In this document: piece after piece, positions 1-8,439 of the stretch | Numbering within the stretch: position 1 is the stretch's first letter | How the letters are laid out: every line of letters starts with the position of its first letter | Assembly: GCA_963772065.1 (NCBI GenBank) | Contig: CAVYVZ010000011.1 | Location: 1-64,000, forward strand | Source: CAVYVZ01 sp963772065 | GTDB taxonomy: Bacteria; Acidobacteriota; Vicinamibacteria; Vicinamibacterales; UBA2999 | Direction of reading: 5' to 3' | DNA: 64,000 bases | Notes under the pieces: generated by a model | What the model was told of the DNA's origin: nothing | Seen by the model: only the letters and a program-made list of their open reading frames with translations | Databases searched by the model: none | Translations under genes and position numbers: made by a program

Positions 1-557
1 ACGAGATCCCGCAGCTGACCGACTTCTTCATCGCGAAGTACTCACAGCGCTACAACCGCCCGGTGCGGCCGCTCTCGCCGGAGCTGCGCCAGATGTTCTT
101 GAGCTATGAGTGGCCGGGCAACGTCCGCGAGCTCGAGAACATGATCAAGCGGTTCGTCATCCTGCAGGACGAAGCGATGGTCGTGCGCGAGCTGACCAAG
201 CCGAAGCCGGTCGCTCACGGGGCGGGCGTTGGGGCAGCGGTCGGCGCCGCTGACCACGTCGCCGCATCCGCTCTGCCCGTCACGGCTGCTCCACCGACGT
301 CCCCCGTCGGTATTCCTGAGCCGGAGGACGAGAACGAACCCGATGATGAGGTGCCGGTCGTTGCGGCGCCCGCCAATACGGACGGGCGGCGGCTCGCGGA
401 CGTCGCTCGCGAAGCCGCGCTTGCGGCTGAGCGCGTGGCGATCTCCGACACGCTGCGACAGGTTCACTGGAATCGCCGCAAGGCCGCGCAGATCCTCGGC
501 GTCAGCTATAAGACCCTGCTCAACAAGATCAAGGAAACGGGAATCGAACGCCCCTGA
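1..557 (+). CDS. Sigma-54-dependent response regulator, C-terminal part
   Basis: Only the last 184 or so codons are in the window; the reading frame is open from base 3 and the start lies upstream. The visible part is the end of the AAA+ sigma-54 activator domain, with the typical WPGNVRELENMIKR segment. An Ala/Pro/Glu-rich linker follows, then a Fis-type helix-turn-helix (WNRRKAAQILGVSYKTLLNK) at the C terminus. Family knowledge: such proteins bind enhancer DNA and remodel RpoN-RNA polymerase at -24/-12 promoters. The next gene (750-2327) is a close paralogue with the same architecture, so two activators stand side by side at the head of the exopolysaccharide locus. The receiver domain cannot be checked here. 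Confidence 0.9.
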   Translation, partial: EIPQLTDFFIAKYSQRYNRPVRPLSPELRQMFLSYEWPGNVRELENMIKRFVILQDEAMVVRELTKPKPVAHGAGVGAAVGAADHVAASALPVTAAPPTSPVGIPEPEDENEPDDEVPVVAAPANTDGRRLADVAREAALAAERVAISDTLRQVHWNRRKAAQILGVSYKTLLNKIKETGIERP

Positions 558-574
558 CCCGTGCTTGAGTAAGT

Positions 575-600
575 AATGCGCTTCCGATCGGAAGCGCATT
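575..600. repeat. Perfect 26-bp palindrome between the two regulator genes
   Basis: An 11-bp arm (AATGCGCTTCC) is followed by GATC and the exact reverse complement. It begins 18 bases after the stop of the first regulator. Its centre is about 95 bp upstream of the -12 element at 669-684, a normal distance for an enhancer of a sigma-54 activator. It could equally be a terminator hairpin, but only three T residues follow it. Confidence 0.6.
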
Positions 601-668
601 TCCACGTACAGCCCACTGCAGTTCCCTTCTGTTCCCAATTTCCTTCGTGTTCCAACGTTTTACCTGTG

Positions 669-684
669 TGGCATTTCACTTGCT
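669..684 (+). promoter_or_regulatory. Sigma-54 (-24/-12) promoter of the regulator gene
   Basis: TGGCATTTCACTTGCT matches the RpoN consensus at TGGCA and TTGCT, with the invariant GG and GC dinucleotides ten bases apart. The predicted transcript start is near 695, giving a leader of about 55 bases to the ATG at 750. The bases after it (CAACCGGC) resemble those after the site at 33175-33190. Confidence 0.8.
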
Positions 685-749
685 CAACCGGCACACGCAG
701 CACGTGTATTGAAGCGCCTCAACCGGCGCTCGGAAGGGACTGCAGCGCG

Positions 750-2327
750 ATGAACGAAAAACCCCAGGTGATGGTCGTCGACGACGATCTCGCGATGTGC
801 GGCTTCCTGCGGGCGTTCCTCGGCGCGCGCGGCTACTCCGCGTTCACCGTCACGAATGCCGATGAGGCGGTTCGCCGTTTCCACGCCGAGCGGCCGGCCG
901 CGGTGCTGCTCGATGTCGTGATGCCGGGCAGCATGGACGGGCTCGCCGCGCTCGCGGCGTTCAAGAAGATCGATCGCGACGTGCCCATCATCGTGATCTC
1001 GGGACAGGGTCGCACGAATACGGTTGTGCAGGCGATGAAGCTCGGCGCGACCGACTTCGTCTGCAAGCCCTTCGAGGACCGCGAGCTCGAGATGCTCCTC
1101 GCCAACGCGCTCAAGCAGCGGCAGCTGAGCCGCGAGGTGGCGACGCTCCGCGAGCAGCTGAAGGAGCAGTCGAAGTACACGATGCTCTTCGGCAACAGCG
1201 ACAAGATGAGCGAGGTCAAGGACCTGATCGAGCGCGTCGCCGACACCGACGTCACGGTCCTCATCCGCGGCGAGAGCGGCACCGGCAAGGAGCTCGTCGC
1301 GCGCGCCCTTCACGCCCAGTCGCTTCGCAAGGACAAGCCGTTCGTCAAGGTGAACTGCGCGGCGCTTCCAACCGAGCTCCTCGAGTCCGAGCTGTTTGGA
1401 TTCGAGAAGGGCGCGTTCACCGGTGCGATTCAGCACAAGCCGGGCAAGTTCGAGTTCGCCAACCACGGCACGATGTTCCTCGACGAGATCGGCGACATGA
1501 GCGCCTCCCTGCAGGCGAAGCTGCTGCAGGTGCTGCAGGACGGGGAGTTCTCGCGGCTCGGCGGCAAGGCCGATGTGCATGTGGACGTGCGGGTCATTGC
1601 CGCGACGAACCGCGACCTCGAGCAGGCGGTGCGCGACGGGCATTTCCGCGAGGATCTCTATTTCCGCCTGAACGTCGTCACCATCACGCTGCCTCCGCTT
1701 CGCGAGCGCCGCGAGGAGGTGCCGGTCCTGACAGACTTTTTCCTGAAGAAGTACTCCGCGCAGTACAACAAGCCGCTGACCGCGATCAGCCCTGAGCTCG
1801 CGCGGCTCTTCTTGCAGTTCGACTGGCCGGGCAACGTGCGGCAGCTCGAGAACCTGATCAAGCGCATGGTGGTGCTGGGCACCGAGGCGCCGATCATGAA
1901 AGAGCTGCAGCAGCCGCCGGCGCCGCTGCCCTTCCGCTCGTCCGCCGCGCTGTCCTCCGTTCCGCGCCCCTTCGGCGTGGCGCCGCAGCCCGGACCCTCT
2001 TCGCCAGCTATGGCGTCCGCACCAGCGGTCCCAGTGGCGATGGCCGCGGTCGGCGCGTCGCCCTCGATGACTGGAGCGACGGCCATCGCACCGCAGGCGC
2101 CCGTGGCGGCGGCGGTGAGCAGCGCTGCCACGGCCGCCATGGCGTCGGGCAATTACTCACTCAAGGACATCGCGCGCACCGCCGCGCGAGAAGCCGAGCG
2201 CGAGCTGATTCTCCGCATGCTGACGCGCACGCGCTGGAACCGCAAGGAAGCGGCCGAGATCCTCGGCATCAGCTACAAGGCCCTGCTCTACAAGATCAAG
2301 GAGAACGGCCTCGACAAGGCCTCGTAG
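750..2327 (+). CDS. Sigma-54-dependent two-component response regulator
   Basis: A 525-residue NtrC-family activator. Residues 1-120 are a receiver domain with the acidic pocket DDD at 11-13 and a likely phosphorylation site at Asp55 (LLDVVMPG). The central AAA+ domain has Walker A GESGTGKE, the sigma-54 contact loop GAFTGA and Walker B FLDEIGDM. A long Ala/Pro linker leads to a C-terminal Fis-type helix-turn-helix. The ATG at 750 was chosen because it follows a GGAAGGG ribosome site and starts exactly at the receiver domain; the frame is open further upstream without family similarity. Its own sigma-54 promoter at 669-684 suggests autoregulation or control by its paralogue. By position it probably controls the polysaccharide genes downstream, as PrsR-type regulators do in PEP-CTERM loci (inference). 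No sensor kinase is in the window. Confidence 0.93.
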   Translation: MNEKPQVMVVDDDLAMCGFLRAFLGARGYSAFTVTNADEAVRRFHAERPAAVLLDVVMPGSMDGLAALAAFKKIDRDVPIIVISGQGRTNTVVQAMKLGATDFVCKPFEDRELEMLLANALKQRQLSREVATLREQLKEQSKYTMLFGNSDKMSEVKDLIERVADTDVTVLIRGESGTGKELVARALHAQSLRKDKPFVKVNCAALPTELLESELFGFEKGAFTGAIQHKPGKFEFANHGTMFLDEIGDMSASLQAKLLQVLQDGEFSRLGGKADVHVDVRVIAATNRDLEQAVRDGHFREDLYFRLNVVTITLPPLRERREEVPVLTDFFLKKYSAQYNKPLTAISPELARLFLQFDWPGNVRQLENLIKRMVVLGTEAPIMKELQQPPAPLPFRSSAALSSVPRPFGVAPQPGPSSPAMASAPAVPVAMAAVGASPSMTGATAIAPQAPVAAAVSSAATAAMASGNYSLKDIARTAAREAERELILRMLTRTRWNRKEAAEILGISYKALLYKIKENGLDKAS

Positions 2328-2331
2328 CCGT

Positions 2332-2817
2332 ATGAGCGACTCGTTCTTCGAAGAAGGCTCCCGGCTGCTGACGCCGAACGCGTTCGACTTCGTGCTCGAC
2401 GGCGAGCTGAAGCGCGCCGTGCGCTCGCAGAACTTCCTCACCCTCGTCGTGCTCGAGACGAAGCGGGAATGGGAAGGGCTGATGGTGACGGCCGACGACG
2501 GAACCGTCGAGGAGGTGGCGCAGATCGTCGGCCGCGAGGTCCGCGACACCGATCTCATCGGGCACACCGAGAAGGGAACGCTGTCGGTCGTGCTGCTCGA
2601 CGCCGACTTCGACAACTCGGCGCGCGTCATCGATCGCCTCGTCCAGCGCATCGATGACTACGATTTCCCGACGCCGCTCCGGATTTCGCTTGGCGCGGCC
2701 TGCTATCCGACGCATGCCGTCGACGCTCCGTCGCTGAAGCGCCAGGCCGCCTCGCGGCCCCTGGTCAGCTGGCGGGGCGGCACGTCGCTGTCGAAAACAT
2801 CGAATTCTCGCCACTGA
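2332..2817 (+). CDS. Degenerate GGDEF-like protein
   Basis: A 161-residue protein starting 4 bases after the regulator stop, so probably co-transcribed. The N-terminal 20 residues are followed by a fold resembling a diguanylate cyclase domain: alternating hydrophobic strands, a segment DTDLIGHTEKGTLSVVLL where the GGDEF signature would fall, then a helix and LRISLGAACYPTHA, which resembles the end of GGDEF domains. The catalytic GGDEF residues are absent, so it is unlikely to make cyclic-di-GMP and may be a sensor or structural protein. The C terminus is short and unlike the family, so a frame error near the end is possible. The assignment rests on pattern only. Confidence 0.6.
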   Translation: MSDSFFEEGSRLLTPNAFDFVLDGELKRAVRSQNFLTLVVLETKREWEGLMVTADDGTVEEVAQIVGREVRDTDLIGHTEKGTLSVVLLDADFDNSARVIDRLVQRIDDYDFPTPLRISLGAACYPTHAVDAPSLKRQAASRPLVSWRGGTSLSKTSNSRH

Positions 2818-2826
2818 GGAACAGCC

Positions 2827-3447
2827 ATGACGACCCAGTCGACCTCTATCCTCGAAACGCTTGTGCTCGCCGCGCTGCTCGCCACCCCCACGCTGGCCGG
2901 CGCGCAGGCGAAGCCGACCGGCGCCGCACCGACGACGTCGGCCGTCACCAACGTGCGGCCGTGGGAGAAAGAGGAGTACCGCCTCGGCCCCGGCGACAAG
3001 CTGCGGGTGGAGGTCTACAAGGATCTGCAGCTCTCGCAATCACTGCAGGTCCGGCCGGACGGCAAGATCACGCTGCCGCTCGTCGGGGACTTTGCCGCCG
3101 CCGGCAAGACGCCGATCCAGCTGCGCGACGAGCTGACGAAGTCGCTCAAGGAGTACATGACGAACCCGGTCGTCACGGTCATCGTCGTCGAGGCGCTGGC
3201 CGCGCAGGTGTACGTGATCGGCGAGGTCACCAACCCCCAGACGCTCGTGATGCAGGGGCCGATGACGGTGCTGCAGGCGCTCGCGCAGGTGGGCGGCCTG
3301 CGAGAGTTCGCCGACCGCGACGACATCCGGATTCTGCGCAAGACGCCGAATGGCATCCAGACGATCGAGTTCAACTACAAGCGCGCGGTGAAGGGCGAAA
3401 GCGAGCCGGTGTTTCTCCAGCCGGGCGACACCGTCGTCGTCCCGTAG
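2827..3447 (+). CDS. Polysaccharide biosynthesis/export outer-membrane protein (Wza-like)
   Basis: A 206-residue protein with a signal peptide ending near AGAQ and no lipobox cysteine. Residues about 45-120 form the Poly_export domain (YRLGPGDKLRVEVYKD, then a VRPDGKITLPLVGDF segment). An SLBB-type domain follows (VYVIGEVTNPQTLVMQGPMTVLQALAQVGG). It ends VFLQPGDTVVVP. Family members are the short Wza/KpsD relatives that form or gate the outer-membrane exit of capsule and exopolysaccharide. It is followed at once by an outer-membrane barrel and a chain-length protein, the usual export order in exosortase-linked loci. Confidence 0.92.
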   Translation: MTTQSTSILETLVLAALLATPTLAGAQAKPTGAAPTTSAVTNVRPWEKEEYRLGPGDKLRVEVYKDLQLSQSLQVRPDGKITLPLVGDFAAAGKTPIQLRDELTKSLKEYMTNPVVTVIVVEALAAQVYVIGEVTNPQTLVMQGPMTVLQALAQVGGLREFADRDDIRILRKTPNGIQTIEFNYKRAVKGESEPVFLQPGDTVVVP

Positions 3448-3450
3448 TCC

Positions 3451-4657
3451 ATGGTGAGCGACATGCGACGATTCGCGTTCATCCTCGCGCTGTTGTGGTT
3501 CGCGGCACCCGCGGAGGCCCAGCTGACGCCATGGTCGCCCGAACGCATGACGGCGGGATGGGTGTTCACGCCGTCGATTGCCGTCGGCGTGCTGCGGGAC
3601 ACCAACCCGACGACGCGCAACGAAGGCAGTCCGACGACGCCCGAGATCGTCGGCCTCGTCAATCCGCGCGGCGAGATCGATTTCAACGGCCAGCGCGCGA
3701 AGTTCAGCGCCGGCTACTCGGGCGCCCTCGAGCGGTACCAGGATCTTCTCCGAGCTGACGCGCTACGACCAGCGCGGCCGTCTCGATGCGAAGTATCAGA
3801 TGACGCCGCGCGTGCTGTTCCAGACGCGACACCAGTTGACGCTGACGCCCACGACCGACCAGTTGGAGCTCGAAGGCCTTCCCTTTACGCGCGTCGGCTC
3901 CCGCATGCTGACGTCCGCGGGCGGCTTCACCTACGACATCTCGTCGCGCGCAACGCTGAAGACGGAGCACATGTTCCAGTGGGTGGAGTTCAATCGCGAC
4001 GCCGAAGGACAGCCCGACTTCCGGTTCCTGCAGGGCGGGCATCTGCACAGCCCGTCGGCGGAGGTGGAGTACGCGCTGCATCGACACGTGAAGCTCGGCG
4101 GCGTCTACGTCTACCGCCACATGGTGATCGATGCCGGTGAAGAGATCATCGCGAGCCATCGCGCCCAGGGCACGGCCCAGTTCCAGCTGGGGCCGTCGAC
4201 CTCGCTCCGCGCCCGCGCCGGCGTCGACCATCTGACGCTGCTCGACACGACCGAAAAGAAGAGCGGGCCATCGTACGGCGCCGGGATCACCCAGCGCATC
4301 CGCCTCGCGTCGATTGACGCTTCCTACGAGCGCGCCTTCATGGCCTCGTTCGGGTTCGGCGGATTGACCGCCTACCAGACGTACCGAGTCGGCGCCACCG
4401 TTCCGTTCGCCGCCGGCCGCGCCTTCGTGACCGGCGGCCTCACCTACCGCCGCACCGATCCGGTGGTCCTCCAAGATGTGATCGTCGAGCTCGACTCCTA
4501 CTGGACGTACGCGAGCGCAGGGTACTTCGTCGCGCGCTGGCTCCGGATGGAAGGCGTTCTGACCGTGAACCGCCAGGTCTCGTCGGCCCAGGGGAACGTC
4601 GAGCGGACCCGCGTTGGCATTCAGTTCGTCACTTCGAAGCCTGTGAGGATTCAGTAA
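3451..4657 (+). CDS. Outer-membrane beta-barrel protein of the EPS locus (frame-corrected)
   Basis: A secreted protein of about 401 residues with a signal peptide (MRRFAFILALLWFAAPAEAQ from the inner ATG at 3463, or 12 bases more from 3451). The remainder is rich in alternating aromatic strands typical of outer-membrane barrels, and it ends with an amphipathic strand. It sits where exosortase loci carry a putative barrel for polysaccharide export. The frame changes near 3738 at CGGTACCAGG; removing one C restores a continuous protein (ERYRIFSELTRYDQRG). The stop overlaps the next start by one base (TAATG). The functional role is inferred from position only. Confidence 0.75.
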
Positions 4658-6093
4658 TGGAAACCGCGACCTTCCATCCCCTCGACTACGTGTCGGTCTT
4701 GCGGCGGCGCATGTGGTGGTTCATCGCGCCCGTCGTGCTGTCCGTGTTCGCCGCCGGCGCCCTCGTGATGTGGCTGCCGCGCGAGTACCGAACGAACGCC
4801 ACGCTGGGTGTGAGCCTCCCGTCACTTTCGCCGGAGCTGACCAAACAGAACGGGAAGGTCAGCTCGGACGAGCGGATTCGCACCATTACTCAGACGCTGC
4901 ACAGCCCTGCGGTGCTCGAACGCATCGTCCGCGAAGAAGGGCTGGACAAGGAGATGCCGGTCCGGCAGGCCGTCTCCGTGGTGCGGAGCCGGATCGCCGT
5001 CGACCCGGTGCAGCCCGAGCCCAACCAGCAGGTCAGCCTCGACCAGTTCAACCTCGCGTACATGGCGCCGACGCCGGATCTGGCGCAGCGGATGACGAAC
5101 AAGGTGGCCGACGTCTTCGTGCAGGAGAGCTCGCGCAAGCGTGAAGTCCGCGCCGAAGAGACGTCCGCGTTCCTCGGCAAGCAGCTCGGGGCGAGCCAGC
5201 AGCGCCTCAGCGTGCTCGAGGGACAGCTCCGGACGGCGAAGGAAGCGTTCATGGGCGCGCTGCCCGAGCAGACGACCGCCAACGTCGCCATGGTCACGGG
5301 GCTGCAGCAGCAGCTCGAGACGAGCGGCAATGCGATGCGCGGCGAACAGGATCGCCTGTCGATGATCGAGCGTCAGATTGCCGGCATGAAGGCGGGCGCG
5401 GCCAACGAGGTGTCGGTGCCTGGGACCCTGGCCACGGCGTCGCCCTCGACCGTGCGTGTGGTGACGCTCGAACGCGAACTCGAAGTCGCGCGCGGCAACT
5501 ACACGGACAAGCATCCGGAGATTGTGCGGCTGAAGGACGAGCTCGCGGCCGCGCGTGCAGCGGTCGAGGCAGACGAGAAACGCCCGGAGAGCGAGCGCGT
5601 GGCGACCCTGCGCGTGGATCCGAACTACCGCGCGTTGCTGAGCGACGCCGAGCGGGCGCGCATGCGCATCCGCGACCTCCAGCGGCAGGAGTCGCAGATT
5701 CGCGCGCAGATCGGCATGTACCGGTCGCGCGTCGATTCGGCGCCGCGCGTGGAACAGCAGATGGCCACGCTGACGCGGGAGTACGAGCTCGAGAAGTCGC
5801 AGTACGGCGACCTGATGAACCGGAAGCGCAGCGCGGAAATCGCCGAGAACCTCGAGCGCAGCCGCGGCAGCGAGCAGTTCTTCGTGCTGAAGAGCGCCGG
5901 CTTCCCGACGGAGCCCGATTCGCCGAAGCCGATGCGCGTTTGGACGGTCACCATCCTGCTCGGATTCGTGCTCGGCGGGGCGCTCGCGCTCGGCCGCGAG
6001 TATCTCGACCGCGCCGTCCACGACGCGCGCGCGCTGAACGACCTCGACCTGCCGGTGCTCGGCGAGATCCCGCGCATCGCGCACGGCGCCTAA
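4657..6093 (+). CDS. Polysaccharide chain-length determinant (Wzz/GNVR family)
   Basis: A 478-residue inner-membrane protein. A cytoplasmic start (FHPLDYVSVLRRRMWW) precedes a first transmembrane helix at about 22-42. A long periplasmic coiled-coil region follows, including the segment DKHPEIVRLKDELAAARA and a PRVEQQMATLTREYELEKSQYGDLMNRK stretch typical of GNVR domains. A second transmembrane helix lies near 425-445, then a short cytoplasmic tail. The family sets the modal length of exported polysaccharide together with the tyrosine-kinase-like partner, which is the next gene 15 bases on. It resembles the chain-length protein of XrtA/PEP-CTERM loci in length and in having no fused kinase. 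Confidence 0.93.
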   Translation: METATFHPLDYVSVLRRRMWWFIAPVVLSVFAAGALVMWLPREYRTNATLGVSLPSLSPELTKQNGKVSSDERIRTITQTLHSPAVLERIVREEGLDKEMPVRQAVSVVRSRIAVDPVQPEPNQQVSLDQFNLAYMAPTPDLAQRMTNKVADVFVQESSRKREVRAEETSAFLGKQLGASQQRLSVLEGQLRTAKEAFMGALPEQTTANVAMVTGLQQQLETSGNAMRGEQDRLSMIERQIAGMKAGAANEVSVPGTLATASPSTVRVVTLERELEVARGNYTDKHPEIVRLKDELAAARAAVEADEKRPESERVATLRVDPNYRALLSDAERARMRIRDLQRQESQIRAQIGMYRSRVDSAPRVEQQMATLTREYELEKSQYGDLMNRKRSAEIAENLERSRGSEQFFVLKSAGFPTEPDSPKPMRVWTVTILLGFVLGGALALGREYLDRAVHDARALNDLDLPVLGEIPRIAHGA

Positions 6094-6107
6094 GGAGGAA
6101 TGACGAC

Positions 6108-7031
6108 ATGAGCCGCATCCAGGACATCCTCGCGAAGGCCGAGCGCGATGGCACGGCGCGCCGTACGCAGGCGGCCGGCGGCATGCCGCCGCCGGCTCCC
6201 ACCCCGTTCCCGCCGCAGCCGGTCATCGCGCCGCTCGTTGACGGAACGTCGGCACTCGATACCAGCCAGCGCGCGGCTTCGCCGTTCGCCTCGGCCATCG
6301 CGTCACCCGCCGTCGGGCCGGTCCCGGCTCCGGTGGCCGCAGAGCTCCGCCCTGCGACGACCACGGGGCGTCCCGAGCTCGTCGAGGGACGCACGGCCAC
6401 GCCCACGCTGCATCCGCTGCTGGTGGCAGCGATCGATCCGCACTCGGAGGCCGCGGAGCGATACCGGTCCACGCGGGCGGCCATCAGCCACCGCGAGGAA
6501 ACGATGCCGCTGCGCACGCTGATGGTGACCAGCCCGGGCGCGGGCGACGGCAAATCGATCACCGCGGCCAACCTCGCCCTCACGATGGCGCAGGAGCTCC
6601 AGCGGCGCGTCGTCCTCGTCGACGCCGACTTCCGCGGATCGTCGGTGCATGCGCTCTTCGGCCTCGAGGGCGTGCCCGGGCTGTCGGAGCTGCTCGCCGG
6701 CGAAGCCACGCTCGACGACGTGATGGTCTACCTGCCCGACCATCGGCTGACGGTGATCCCGGCGGGCCGCACGCCGCACTTCCCGACGGAGCTCCTGGGC
6801 TCCACAGCGATGCGGCGTGTCGTGGACGCGCTGCGCGGGCGCTTCGACCGCGTGCTCTTCGATACCCCGGCGGTTCTGCCGCTGGCCGATGCCGGCACGT
6901 TCGCACCGATGGCAGACGGCGTGCTGATCGTCGTACGCGCGGGCCTCACGAAGCGGCCGGCGCTGGACAGGGCTATCGCTGCGTTTGGCGAGGAGAAAGT
7001 CGTCGGCGTCGTGCTGAACGACACGATTTGA
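6108..7031 (+). CDS. CpsD/CapB-type tyrosine-kinase-like ATPase of the EPS locus
   Basis: A 307-residue protein with an AAGGAGG ribosome site 9 bases before the ATG. The N terminus (MSRIQDILAKAERDGTARR) is the kind seen in XrtA-associated tyrosine autokinases, followed by a Pro/Ala-rich linker. The ATPase core has Walker A SPGAGDGKS, Walker A' VLVDADFRGSS and Walker B VLFDTPAVLP, the bacterial tyrosine kinase arrangement. No tyrosine cluster is visible at the C terminus (it ends VVGVVLNDTI), so phosphorylation on a classic Tyr tail is doubtful. Together with the upstream chain-length protein it should control polymer export. Confidence 0.9.
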   Translation: MSRIQDILAKAERDGTARRTQAAGGMPPPAPTPFPPQPVIAPLVDGTSALDTSQRAASPFASAIASPAVGPVPAPVAAELRPATTTGRPELVEGRTATPTLHPLLVAAIDPHSEAAERYRSTRAAISHREETMPLRTLMVTSPGAGDGKSITAANLALTMAQELQRRVVLVDADFRGSSVHALFGLEGVPGLSELLAGEATLDDVMVYLPDHRLTVIPAGRTPHFPTELLGSTAMRRVVDALRGRFDRVLFDTPAVLPLADAGTFAPMADGVLIVVRAGLTKRPALDRAIAAFGEEKVVGVVLNDTI

Positions 7032-7064
7032 GTTCGCGAACCACGGGGGGCGAGCCGGGTAGGT

Positions 7065-8439
7065 ATGCAGCTGTTCAACAGGTATGTATCGCCACGCGGG
7101 CTGACGGTGTTCGGATGCGAGATCCTGCTGATCTTCGGGTCCGTGGCGATCGCGGCGCGGGCGCATGGAACCGGTACGGATGTGGCGCACGACATGTGGA
7201 AGATTGCGCTGATCACCGGTCTCTGTCAGCTCTGCTTCTATTACAACGACCTCTACGACTTGACGGTCGTCCACTCGAGCCGCGAACTGCTGATCCGGCT
7301 CCTGCAGGCGGCCGGCGCGGCGTCGATTCTGGTCGCGCTGCTGTACCTGCTCATCCCGTCCATTGCGATCGGCAACGGGATCTTCGTCTCGTCGCTCGTC
7401 ATCTTCCTGATCGCGATCATCGCCTGGCGATTGGTCTTCAACCGGCTGGCGTACGCCAGTCAGCTCGAGGAGCGCGTCCTCATCGTCGGCGCCGGCCCGA
7501 CGGCGCGGATGGTGGCGCGCGAGATTCAGTCGCAGCATGACTTCGGATACCGCGTCATCGGCTTCATCGACGACGTGCCGGCGCCCGGCTTCGGCGCGCT
7601 CAGCCCGGCGACGCTCGGCTCGGCGGAGGACATCCCGGAGATCGTCAGCCGGTACGACGTGAACCGCATCGTGGTGGGGCTTTCCGATCGGCGCGGGCGG
7701 CTGCCGATCTCGGAGCTGCTGCACGCGAAGCTGTCGGGCGTGCGCGTCGAAGACGCCACCACGACCTACGAGCGGCTCACCGGCAAGATCCTCATCGACG
7801 ATCTGAAACCGAGCTGGCTGATCTTCTCGGACGGCTTCGTGATCTCCCGCGGGACCCGCTTCGTCAAGCGACTCATCGACCTCGCCCTCGGATCGATCGG
7901 GTTCGTGCTCGCCGGACCCCTGACGCTCCTCACGGCGCTCTCCGTGTACCTCGATTCCGACGGACCGATCCTGTACCGGCAGGAGCGCGTCGGCGAGAAC
8001 GGCCGCACGTTCACGCTCTTCAAGTTCCGGTCGATGCGGTTGGACGCGGAGAAAGCCGGTCAGCCGATCTGGGCGAAGGAGAACGACGAGCGCGTCACAC
8101 GGGTCGGCCGGTTCATTCGCAAGGCGCGCCTCGACGAGCTGCCCCAGCTCTGGAACGTGATGCGCGGCGACATGAGCTTCGTCGGCCCGCGCCCCGAACG
8201 CCCGTTCTTCGTGCAGCAGCTCGCCGACGAGATTCCGTTCTATCAACAGCGCCATGCCGTGAAGCCCGGCGTCACGGGCTGGGCGCAGATCAAATACCAG
8301 GTACGGCTCGTCCATCGAAGACGCGATGGAGAAGCTGCGCTACGACCTCTATTACATCAAGCACCTCTCGATCGCGCTCGACCTGTCGATCGTGTTCGAC
8401 ACGGTGAAGGTGATCATGTTCGGAAAGGGCGCCAAGTGA
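7065..8439 (+). CDS. Polyprenyl-phosphate glycosylphosphotransferase (frame-corrected)
   Basis: About 457 residues. Residues 10-140 hold four or five transmembrane helices. A Rossmann-like domain follows (RVLIVGAGPTARMVARE). The C-terminal half is the bacterial sugar transferase domain: FVKRLIDLALGSIGFVLAG, then PILYRQERVGENGRTFTLFKFRSM and the DELPQLWNVMRGDMSFVGPRPERP motif. The enzyme transfers a sugar phosphate from a nucleotide sugar to undecaprenyl phosphate and so starts the repeat unit at the inner membrane. An extra G in CAGGTAC near 8300 breaks the frame; without it the protein continues QIKYQYGSSIEDAMEKLRYDLYYIKHLS to the stop at 8437. The start MQLFNRYVSPRGLTVF matches PEP-CTERM-associated sugar transferases. 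Confidence 0.9.

Noticed and set aside
6303..8315. 670-residue minus-strand open frame, and other long antisense frames (for example 11744-13525, 3704-4474)
   Set aside because: They lie opposite genes with clear protein families, are rich in Arg/His/Asp and have no recognisable domains; they are by-products of high GC.
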